64,000 nt of DNA from Litoditis marina (lineage: Eukaryota > Nematoda > Chromadorea > Rhabditida > Rhabditidae): contig OZ038437.1 of the NCBI GenBank assembly GCA_964036275.1, positions 1,306,501-1,370,500 of the forward strand, in the 5' to 3' direction. A program made the position numbers and the translations under genes. This document shows, in pieces, positions 30,901 to 41,000 of the stretch. Below the pieces are notes generated by a model, which was not told the DNA's origin, did no database searches, and saw nothing but the letters and a program-made list of their open reading frames with translations. Numbering within the stretch: position 1 is the first letter of the stretch; the number at the start of each line of letters is the position of its first letter.

Positions 30901-33112
30901 TTTAAGCCTCTTTATAGTCCTAGAGGTTGTTCTGCTAGACCCTGATTCAAATGATTTTGCTAAAAACTATAACTGGCAGGCGAATCCGCGTTTATCCGGA
31001 TTTCTTCATTCACTTTTTCTCCCAGGAAGATAGCTGCTGTACGGTACAAGTACATTTTTCAAATACATTCGCAAATTTGCGATTATCTCTTTTTCTTGCA
31101 GGTTTGGGTATGGTCTTCTTCGAATGGTACGTCTCTGCTGAGGTCATCTATGTTCGAAGACAACTATGTGGCGGCGAGGTTGAGTAAAAAGTGAGACAAA
31201 TATCATTATGCTTGAGCAAATGCAAGTGCTGTGTCGCGTGTCGGCTCGTACGCGACAGCATGGTAGGTTGTCCGAGTCCGCTGTGTTTGTAGTTTGATGT
31301 TTGCTTTTGGTCGCTCTTTGGTCGAAATTAATTGTTTTAAGCATGACGATCATGTGGACCAATCCCGTGTCAGCGGTCCTTTAAACCGCCATTGAAGAAT
31401 GTATTTTAGTTTAAAGGACTAAAGCGTTGGGATTGGACCACATAATCGTCCTTCTTTGATGGCTCCTGTCGAGTTCAAACTAAACTCAGTTGTTATCTTC
31501 GCCTATATTGGTGTTTGCAGATACCTATCGATGGTGCCGGGTGTCAGTCGAACCACCGCCATTCCCCACCAGCTCTACGTCGAAGTTGGCATGACGCCGG
31601 CCAGAATTTCTGCCAGCTACCATAAACTGCATAAACTGTGCTCCATAGGTAAGTTACTGGCGTACACCTTGACTACTGTAGTAAAATAGAGATCACTCTA
31701 AAGTTGGAGACTTGTCGAGATGTGAAACTAGCATATTTAATTGTTATTGAATCGAAATATTGAAGGTATTACGGTAGCGGGAATCGCCGCCAGCTACCAC
31801 AAATTGCACAAACTGTGCTCCATAAGTGAGTTACTGGCGTACAACCTGATTGCTTCACGAAAATAACACGTTTTGCGAACTAAAGTTGTCACTTTCCAGT
31901 TTGCAACTTGTCGAGATATATGTAAAACTGATCTATTTCAACGTTATTCAATCCGAAACTTCTCCCTGGCGCTTTAACAATTTTCATATCGCTTACCAGC
32001 CCCACGATTGAAATTATATAAAATTTTCAATGCCCACACCGTTTTTAATGCCCTTTCCAATGCCTACAAAATGTCGTTCCGTTTTCTGTCTAACTTTCAC
32101 TTTACTCCTATCTTTCAGACTCGTACGAGTTGTTGGCGTCGCGCGACCGTGACTGGCTGTCACGAGTAAATGACACCGGCTGGCTGCGACTGGTACTGTA
32201 CTGCCAGCAGATGACGTCACAGGCGATCAGCTGGATGCTCGATAGGGGCAGATCGGTCATCATTTGTGGTGGGTCGTTTTGTATAGTTTGGTTTTTGTAG
32301 TTACGTTGTTGATAGTTTTTGTTTTCACTTTGGCCCCATCCTAGTTTTGTGGTTCGATTTCATCCTACTCGTTCACAGTTGTGTAGTTTGGTGTCATCCT
32401 ATTAGGTTTGCAGTCTGGTTTATTGATTGGGGTAGATCGGTCATCATTTGTGGTGGGTAGTTTTGTAATTTTAGTTTAGTTTAATACTAGTTGTTCATAA
32501 TTTTGTAGTTTTGTCGTTTATATATAGTTTGTAGTTTAGTCTCATCCAAATCTTTTGTAGTCTGGTTTTATTCTAGGAGTAGTATCTGATGCTATCTTCA
32601 AATGCCCCCTGTGCTAAACTATTTTTAAATATAGCTTGTAACTTTCATTTCTTTCAGAAATGGACGACATGGACCTGTCGGCAGTGGTTTCTAGTCTGGT
32701 TCAGATATGCTGCGATTCCCATTACCGTACTGCTGGAGGTAAACTAGAGAGTATTGAAAAACTTTACCAGTACTCTGATGAAGTTATAAGCACAGCTAGA
32801 ATGCAGAAAACTCTATTTCCGTCAGTGTCGAGTTAATTTAAATGTTTCCGGTTTCCGGTGTACATTATCAAAATTTCACGTACCTACATCAAAAACAACC
32901 ATTTTGTATAATTGTTATTTCAGGCCTGGAACAGCTGATCAACAAGGACTGGATAGCCCTAGGTCATCCGTTCGGCCAACGTCTTCTCCGCGTGGGAGGC
33001 GGACAGAAGACGGGCGGTACGGAACAACCGGAGGACGCCGCCACCACACCCACCTTCCTCCTCTTCCTGGACTGTGTCGCCCAGCTGAGGAGGCTGTACC
33101 CCATGCAGTGAG

Positions 33113-33186
<74 letters not shown>

Positions 33187-36182
33187 ACTATTTTCCAGTT
33201 CGGAAACTCATTTCCGAACCCTACACCAGTATAGTTGTCCGTGTAGCCAGAAAATTTTCGATAACGGGTTTTTAGACCAAAAACCGGGTAATGGACCTAT
33301 TTCTGATGCAAACTGTGGAGTTTTTACCAACCTTTAATGAAAAACGAGCTAGTTTTTGTAGGATGGTCAGACATTACTAGCGTGTCATCAGAGTTAATTG
33401 TCAGATTCAACTACTCGGACCACCTGCTGATCGCCCTGTGGGACCTGTCCCTGACCGGTCTCGTTCCGGCCCTCGCCTGTTCGTCCGTCAACGAGCAGCT
33501 GGCTTCCGGTCGGACGGGCGGTCCCTTCCCGCTCACCCGCTTCTACACGGAAGACTATCGGAATCTGTTCTCCAATGTGGTAAACGACGCCGCCCAGGTC
33601 ATACAGAGGACGAAGACGAATAGCGCGCTGACAGGTTGGTGGGATATGGTGAATTTTGTATGTAATAGGGTTGTTTGGTAACCTAACCGGTTTTTGGTAA
33701 CATTTTTTTTCTGGTAACTTGAGTTTGTAATTGGTTAGGTTACCAAAAAACCTGGTTACAAGGTATAAAACCTATTCTGTCTCAAACTTTTGCTGGCTGT
33801 TCTCTATGCCAAACCATCAAGTTCGGCTTATTCAAAAAGGATAACAGGAATACTAAGCGTTTGGACGTCAATACCACTACCTTCCAAGCGCGTGGCTTAA
33901 GTATGCAAATGCAAGTATGATGGGCACTCATGAAAAGTGAATATATCTGGGTTTCGCGTGCTCTTGAAGTGTCCAAGCTTTTGCAACCTGGAAAACTGTG
34001 GAAAACTGTTGAATTTCAATATATAAATATACTGAGATCCAAATTGTGCATGCTCACCCCGTTTAAGGCGTGTCAAGATGGTATAACTTAGGCTTCTCGA
34101 ATGCCAATGAGGAGCCGAAATCCCTTTTCTGTGACGTCATCCGACCACCCACGTTGCCGCTGGACATTGAGCTGTGGGACGCGTGCTACATGAGATGGAT
34201 ACCGCCGGCTAATGTCAAGGTTGGTCATAGTCTCTCTCGTTTCTACGGGGACTCCTACCGTAATCTTAAGGTAAAAGTTAGCCTTAGTATAATCTTACCG
34301 TAATGTCAAGGTTGGGAATAGTCCCTTCCGTTCCTTCGTGGACTCATACCGTATTCGTTTCAACTTTCGAATGAGAGTTTTATGTTGAAATCTTCGGTTC
34401 CGCAGGCTTTTGGAAGTTAATAAAAGAATAAAGTGTAAGATGTGTAGTTGTTTCACTGTTTTTTTCTCTCCAAACGGTGTTTTTTTTTCACTGTTTTTTT
34501 CTCTCCAAACAGTGTTTTTTCCCTTTCAATTCGAAAAAAGCGTTCAGAATAATGTAGAGAAAGTGATTTCCGACAAACGCCAGTAAAGTGTGAGTGTTCC
34601 AACTTCTTGGTTTTGCATCAAAATTCCTAAATTATTCGGAGTTTGACACAAAAGGACCCGTTTCACGACTTGTTCCAGATATTCGTACCACGTTTCTGTA
34701 GTATGTATTCAGAATGGCGGCGAGGTTCAACGAGACATAGCACTCGACGGCCTGATGACGACCATCTCAAACAGGACCAATCAGTACTGGCGACCACAGT
34801 TTGGCCAGGTCGACGGGGAGAGGGTGAGCGGCTTTTCTAGTTTGCGCTCTGTAGTTTGATGCATAACCACATGCCTAACTTTGGATTGAATGATATAACA
34901 TCATCAAAGCTCTAAGTTTCGCTGATGTGTTTCGAGAAACGATCAATTATACAACTATTCGAACGCTTGAAACTCTACCCTCCACCTATACGGTTAACTC
35001 TTTTTGAAGCAAGCCGGTATGTCGCCCTATTTCGCTGTGTTTGTAGTTTGATTGATTTGCGTTTATTCTGAACTCGTGAATTAGGGGGTATCGATATCAA
35101 ACTACAACGACGATTTAATAACTTTCTATCTTTTAACTATTTATTGTTATACTCCATTCCAGATTAGCTCCGCGTATCCGTATTCTGTGCCCGTGGCGGA
35201 ACACCGTCGAATGACCGACCTTCTGGATGATACTGATGACGTCAGCTCAATGATCTCATTCTCTTCCATGAGTGTGCGAGAAAAGAAGGTCAGTTGTAGT
35301 TTGTAGTCTCGATCTCGGCCATGTGAACTCACACACCAATAAGATGCGAATATTCTATAGAAAGGCAAAGGACTCGGCTTTTCCATTGAAATACGCGAAA
35401 CTTTATTATGTTTTACGTCGGCGAATAGTGAAGAGAACATCTCCTATTGATTCACGCTGTCGTTAACGCCAACTAAATCAATATGCGTGTTTTCTTCAGT
35501 ATTAACGCCGACGTAAAAACTATGAATGCCACCTAAGGCTGCGTTTGCGTTCACACTCCCAGTCCACACGTTAGGAGGAAGATCATGCAAACTATGAGTA
35601 TTGCTAAATAGAGGAGTGTAAAAAATCTTGTTATCTTTAGTTTGCTTGATTGATGTTTTTTTTCCAGCCACACATGAATCTCTCGTATGATACCTCTATG
35701 AATGAATCGAATCTATCGGATGAGGTGAGTAATACAAATGTTCATGAAAAGTTTCTACTGTTTTGAACAGGATTGGTCCTCAGAAGTTCGCGGTCGATCA
35801 ATAATCATGCTTTACATCTCTTCTGTTTTGAAACGTGACGCTTGTAACTGAACGTATCAATTTGAAAGCGTGAGAGTTTATTAGACGATTGGTGGTTTCT
35901 GCGAAGTATAACAACAAGCAATAACATTTTAGGCAGATTGTATGTCCAACCGTTTTTCGTTAATAACCTGAAAAGTGGTAACCAAACAACCAAGTTATTT
36001 GTAAAATCGTTCAAGTTTTGGTTAATTTTCAGCACCGCGCAAGCTTTTCGATGCTAGAAGACGATGAGGTGATCGTGCTGCGACCTTCCGATCACAGTGC
36101 GCAGTTCACGCGGACTCCTGTGCGCAACGCGCCGCAGCCGCCGCGCGCCGAGAACAAGCCGGCAATACGACCGTCCTACTAG
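26753..36182 (+). CDS. MTMR10: Myotubularin-related pseudophosphatase, MTMR10/11/12 type, complete, 19 exons
   Basis: Exons: 26753-26800, 27551-27599, 28052-28179, 28792-28882, 29249-29346, 29566-29704, 30003-30114, 30530-30617, 31102-31190, 31521-31648, 32119-32268, 32658-32738, 32924-33107, 33405-33634, 34092-34219, 34713-34823, 35163-35288, 35668-35724, 36033-36182; 728 aa (human MTMR10 about 777). N-terminal PH-GRAM: MRKLLPGEVGG...GRLTCTNFCLYFQ. Phosphatase-like core: YVVVPRDL, WVWSSSNGTSLL, SYHKLHKLCSI. The loop VIICEMDDMDLSAVV replaces the active C-S-D-G-W-D-R, keeping Cys but losing Arg. Then YRTAGGLEQLINKDWIALGHPF and FLLFLDCVAQLRRLYP. A late ELWDACYMRWIP segment is shared with MTMR10/12. 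Such proteins act as adaptors for active 3-phosphoinositide phosphatases. Exon 15 has a weak acceptor, and could instead end at 34270. Confidence 0.9.
27727..28050 (+). repeat. Tandem duplication (about 157-base unit) carrying a decoy copy of the MTMR exon 3 acceptor
   Basis: GTTTTAGTTAGATAG...GGGTTGAAGAGGGATAC...ATGTTGCTAT(C/T)CTTACAG|GTGAGGTAGGAGG is present twice (27727-27883 and from 27884). The second copy is the real intron end and exon start. In the first copy the exon-like part reads GEVGGISSDEVF and then a stop at 27889-27891. The second unit also contains a GA microsatellite (about 27935-27985). Confidence 0.85.
30160..30305. mobile_element. hAT-like MITE with 8-bp target duplication, copy M3 (short)
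   Basis: A 130-bp internally shortened relative of M1/M2 with ends CATAAACCAG...CTAGTGTATG, flanked by CAACTACC on both sides. It lies in MTMR intron 7. Confidence 0.8.
31340..31457. mobile_element. 115-bp hairpin element, copy H1
   Basis: Nearly a perfect inverted repeat: CATGTGGACCAATCCCGTGTCAGCGGTCCTTTAAAC... pairs with ...GTTTAAAGGACTAAAGCGTTGGGATTGGACCACAT. Ends resemble AAGAAGGACGAT. Same family at 47170-47286 and 52804-52922. No ORF. Confidence 0.8.
31776..31960 (+). repeat. Tandem copy of MTMR exon 10 end plus donor; possible in-frame cassette exon
   Basis: The segment 31599-31775 (exon 10 end, donor and intron start) is repeated here with moderate divergence. The exon-like part reads AGIAASYHKLHKLCSI (original TPARISASYHKLHKLCSI) and runs into CCATAA|GTGAGT. 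With an acceptor at GGTAG|CG (31778) the inserted exon would be 48 bases, phase-compatible on both sides and stop-free. Whether it is spliced is unknown. Confidence 0.6.
32424..32466 (+). repeat. Diverged copy of MTMR exon 11 end and donor in the following intron
   Basis: GATTGGGGTAGATCGGTCAT...TTTGTGGTGGGTAGTTTTGTA matches exon 11 end/donor at 32241-32283 with only a few differences; offset 183 bases. Confidence 0.8.
33117..33180. repeat. (CT)n microsatellite next to MTMR exon 13 donor
   Basis: About 32 uninterrupted CT units starting nine bases after the donor GTGAGTATTT of exon 13. A pure tract of this length is expected to vary in length between individuals. Confidence 0.95.
34299..34354 (+). 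repeat. Diverged copy of MTMR exon 15 end region in the following intron
   Basis: TAATGTCAAGGTTGGGAATAGTC...GGACTCATACCGTA repeats 34209-34262 (AATGTCAAG|GTTGGTCATAGTC...GGACTCCTACCGTA). A second small tandem duplication (37 bases, TTTCACTGTTTTTTTCTCTCC) follows at 34448-34520. Confidence 0.75.
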
Positions 36183-36310
36183 TGACTACTAGTACTACTT
36201 CCTACGTCCTACCAGCGACTACTAGTCGACTAGTCCTACGTTCTACTAGTGACTACTAGTCTTATTTCCAACCTCCCACTCCTGTACGTACTACTAGTGA
36301 CTAGTCAAAC
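36180..36310. repeat. ACTAGT-rich imperfect tandem repeat in MTMR 3' UTR
   Basis: GACTACTAGT and related units with the palindrome ACTAGT occur about six times, starting at the stop codon itself (TACTAG). Confidence 0.7.
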
Positions 36311-38035
36311 CGACTACGTTTCCAAGTTGATTTGATTCAGGTGCTATAGGAACCATTACTCGTATTTGCACAAGTATAACGATCTTCACACACGGGGTTG
36401 GCTGAATTGTAGTTTGTTCACAACAGGGTAGTTTCGGAACTCAAAACTCACCAGGATCAAACTACAAACACATTTGAACGGAATAGAATCAGTTTTGTCC
36501 GGCTTTTCTTTGAGTGATCGTCAAAGTTTACTCGATTTCCAAACTTGGCAAAGACTCGAATTTTGACTTGTATACGAATCCATGTATGTTTATGCTGTCG
36601 TTGTGAATTGTATCTATTTTCATCAGGCATGAGCTTCCTCCATTTTTAATGTGCATTGCTACAGTATTCCCAATTAGGCTCTGACTAATTTTTGTAGTCA
36701 GACTTGTTTACTGTACATTCGTATTGGATAGCATATTTCACTCAGTTATAATAATCGGTCCACTCAAATTGCACTTTATTCATATTTATGTACTCAAATA
36801 GGATTTTGGTGATGGGTTCCCATGTATAGTAGGCTGCCCCCAATTCGCTTGATGTTAATTTGAACCACTTTGAAAGTTTGTATGAATTGTTTTGTGTGTG
36901 CCCTAGTTGCTGTTTTTTTCATTATGTGTGTGCCTTAGTGATAAGTGTTCGTGTTTGTGTTTGAGGGTAGTTTTTATATGTTTTCACTGTATAATAGAGC
37001 ATTTTTTGTAGAGAATGTATAGTTTCATACCAGTTCCTCATAATTTTAGTCAATTGCTTTTTATTACGAAGTGCTTCTTGTGATATGTATTCGATGTTTG
37101 TTGAAATGGTTTTCATAAACAAAATATACATTTTTTCGATAGATGGCTGAATGTTTTCCCACTCTTGCATGTGTTGTAGATGTAGTGTCAGGTCACTCTT
37201 GCACAATTCAGTGCCTCGAGAACAAAAACATGTTTTGATTTTGGCTACCGAAATTGTGTTTATGGTCGCACTTGTCGTGTAAGTGGTGTGTTTGATGCAT
37301 AAAATCTCTACATTTGTTGAATTGTTGCACACTCCATAGTCAAAGTCTTTTCAATATCTCAACCAGCCATGTTCCCCCTTTTTCGGCTGTGTCGCATAAT
37401 TGGTCCCACCAATAGGCTCCGCCCCCCCTGGCGTGGTATTGATGATCAGGGATTCAAATTTCTGACCTGGGTCATCGTACAATCAACAGCTGATATTTTT
37501 GTCATTATTGGGCTTTCTCTCGAGCCGAGTAGGACAACTTCGAGAGAAATTGATATTAATGTGGGGGTTTCCCGCCTAAATTTTTTTAGGTAAACAACAA
37601 CAACAACACTAGTGAACTCATGCACACGCTTACGTTTAGCTATCAGTAGTGTGTGTAGTAACTGTTCTGCAGCACTGCTTGTATAGAATCATCAACAAAT
37701 ATCATTGTTTTGAGCTTTGTTTTTTGACTATTTTCAAAAAATTTGTTGCCATGTGAGTTTTAGTCGTCGTTTTGGTCAATATTTTGCATCTTATTCTATT
37801 CTTTCTCGATCTCCCCTTTCCTCTTTCTCATATCTTGCCGTCTTTTTCCGTTATTTCACGTTACTTTTCACGTTTCCGTTCCTGTCAACCCTGCCTCATT
37901 CCGGTTTTCATTTCAGGTAAAGGTTTAGTTTCTTAACGGTCTTCTCTTCATTTCACTCGATATTCTCATCTAATAGCCTCTCTCGTTGGGTAGCAGGACA
38001 ATTGACAACACTCATCAACAACAAGAAGGGAAGCT
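36183..38035. other. Intergenic region, MTMR 3' flank to cyclin B start
   Basis: It starts with a run of ACTAGT-containing repeats (36180-36310) directly after the MTMR stop, then a complete TTGTAGTTTG...GATCAAACTACAA element (36408-36470). AT-rich sequence to about 37370 is followed by the cyclin B promoter motifs and leader. I see no exon. Confidence 0.6.
37399..37575 (+). promoter_or_regulatory. CCNB: Cyclin B promoter motifs: CCAAT boxes, GC box, CHR-like and E2F-like sites
   Basis: ATTGG (inverted CCAAT) at 37399 and CCAAT at 37409, a CCGCCCCC GC box at 37419, a CHR-like TTCAAA at 37453, and the consensus E2F sequence TTTCCCGC at 37568. They lie 460-640 bases before the first coding ATG, which is in a small first coding exon. 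Paired CCAAT boxes with CHR and E2F elements are the known layout of G2/M cyclin promoters in animals. The transcription start is not determined. Confidence 0.5.
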
Positions 38036-41000
38036 ATGGAAATCCAAACAAGAGTGAGTTTGACTTCATCCATTTCTACTAATCTTTTCAGGGACTGTGG
38101 AAGACACTAGTACATTGTTGTTTACTTTCTTCTAACAGACGTTTTGAGTTTGTAATATTTTTAAGCATCAATGTAGCTCATTAATGTAGCACTACGCTCC
38201 TTATTTGTGAACAATTTGGCTGTTTTTGAATAAAACTGCCAGCGTTTCACGGCTGTATTGTTTCTCGGGTGGTCGGGTGTTCATTAACCAGCGGCAGACC
38301 GTGTCACTTATTGATTACATGGCGTAACAGTCTGAGGTCAGCCGGCAGGCAGCGTTTCTAGTGCACAGATGGAGATGCCATCGGCAATCTTTGAGTAATT
38401 GGGGCACGGTAGTAATACTTAACGACTAACCAGAACCCCCTCTAGCATCTATAGGATATATACTAGCTTGAAACCTGACTTTTGATCTTATGAATTAATA
38501 CCAGGCTGTCTTCGACTAATGAGGTCACCGTAGTAACACCTAACGCTTAACCAGAACCCCCTCTACTATAAACTGTTGAACTAAATTCAAACCTGACGTT
38601 TTGATTAATGGGGTCACGGTAGTTATAGGTACACTTAAAACTTAACCAGAAAGAACCCCCCCCTAGCCTCTAGAAACTATTGAAGTAACTTTAAAGCTGG
38701 CTTTTTCACTAATGAGGTCACGGTGGTAATACTTACGCGTAGCCAGAACCCCCTTAGCCCTTCAGAAACTAACTTGAAACCTGACTTTTGATCTTCTGTC
38801 TTCATACCCATAGAACCTTGATCTAATTAATTTGTAACCATTCACAACCAGCAATCTATTCGCTCGCATAGATTCCTAGAAGCCTATCGAGCATGCCTGT
38901 AGATTAACTAGTAATTGGTAATCAGAGAGCTGTTCACGTGGGACCCTGGAATTTATCGATTTTGGTGATTTCCAAGAGTTACTTGTGCGTGGCTAAGATA
39001 CTAGTTCGAAGAACTATCTCACCTGTTACGTTTAAGACAGATTTATTGGTTGTTTTTTTGTTTTCAAAGAGTTTATTGATTTGTTTTCAGAGAGTAACTC
39101 GTTCTTCGGCTGGCCACGAAAACGACATTGCCAAGGGGAAACAACAGGGATTGGCGGGCAAGGATGGGTTGAGGACAAGACGCGCCTTTGGGGATCAGAA
39201 GAACTCCAATGAACTCGTCAAGGTGAGGAGGTAGTCTGGTACAGTTCAGAAATAGTTTTAGAAACTTTCCGGGAAGTCGGGAGTCTTTCACTCAGAAATG
39301 AAACATCTCATCAAGTTGAGGTCACACCAGACTGGTACTCTAAAGGGAACAGGATTTTCGATTTGAATGCTATTCTCTTCCTTTTCACAAAACTTGACTA
39401 TTTGGACAACATTACTGGAGTGGGTGTCGAGTTAACCAAGCCATGCTCTACTGAAGCAGGTCTACTCTGTAGAAATCAACACGTTTCGGAGAGTGTGTCC
39501 CTAGAAATGAAACATATATGAGCAATGAGCTCATTAGGGTGGGAAAAAGGGAGAGTCACACTTCGTTCAACGTTCAACTAAATAGCCGGGGAAATCGGTT
39601 CATTTCACAAAATCCCATGTTGAGTTTACAAACGGTTGGTAGTCTCGGACCTTGCTGGTATAGGGTGTAGCTAGATAGATGAAAACAATGCTTTTATTGC
39701 AATATTGCTTTTATTACAAAAGCTCTAGTTGTACGCATAATCAACAATGGAAATGATGTATTGAGTAGCGATCACTGCACGTTTTGTTCCAAAAGACTCA
39801 CTAATAATTAATATTTTTCCAGAACAAGGCTGCCGGTCCATTAAAATCAGTGGTCGCTGCCAAGCCAATTGCTTCCGTCAAGCAGGTCGCCAAGCCGAAA
39901 CGAAAGGTACTAGTTGTTATTTTTTTCGTTATCGTTTGTATTACTCCCAACTTCTCCAAAAACGATGTTTGTGTTTATTCCGACATCAACTCATCAACCG
40001 AATGTTTTTGGGAATTGTGATCCGTTTTGTCTAGAACACGTGGGATATTTTTATCGCAGAAAGATTTGTGATTACACTAGGATTAGGATCAATCAATATA
40101 GGATGATACAAAAATGAATCGAAATCATTCGATTTAGCATGAAAAGTACGATCTCGTCTTACTGAGAGGTAAGACTAGTATTGAGTCTGGTTCGATATTT
40201 TGAACTCTTTGCAAGTTTTGCTATACCAAGTGCCAAGTCTTTGAGTCACGTGACGTGATGTTCACGTGAGAATTCCGTTAACTATCCCCTTTCAGCCCCT
40301 AGCCCCCGTGGAGCGAGCAGAGGAACTGTATCCCGAGGTGGTGGGCATCGAGCGCGAGTTCGGCTGTGTCGAGTTCTCGGATGACGTCATGGACTATCTG
40401 CTCAGCTCGGAGAAGACGTACACGATGGAGGAGGGATTTCTCGACGGCACCGCCATCACGCCCAAGATGAGATGCATTCTCGTGGACTGGCTCATTCAGG
40501 TACTTTTTGAATCTTATACCATACATTTTACTGGGGCATATCTGGTACGTTACGGTGTTTCAATCACAATAAGTGGGGTGTTTAGTGGGTTACGATTCCG
40601 TCACGCCTAAGATGAGTTGCATCCTGGTTGACTCTTGACTGGCTCATTCAGGCATAACATTTGCTCTTTTCAAAGCAAGTCTTTGCCTTTGTCGTCCCAT
40701 CCTGCAGTGTTTTTGTAGTTTGATTCCGTGGTTTTGGGCTCCTTCCGTAAAATTCAAATAACGTTCATGAAAACAACTTGTTCAACTGTGTTCAAGTTTC
40801 ACGTTTTCAATGGATAATCTTGCGTGGAGGTAAATCAGTTACATTCAATGTCACATAAAGTCTGACCATTGTTTGAATAGTACATACTACTTTAATTTTG
40901 ATGTTTCAGGTGCACCAACGATTCCACCTTCTGCCTGAGACCCTCCACCTGACCGTCTACCTTGTCGACTGTATGTTGGCAGACGCATCTGTGGTCAAGA

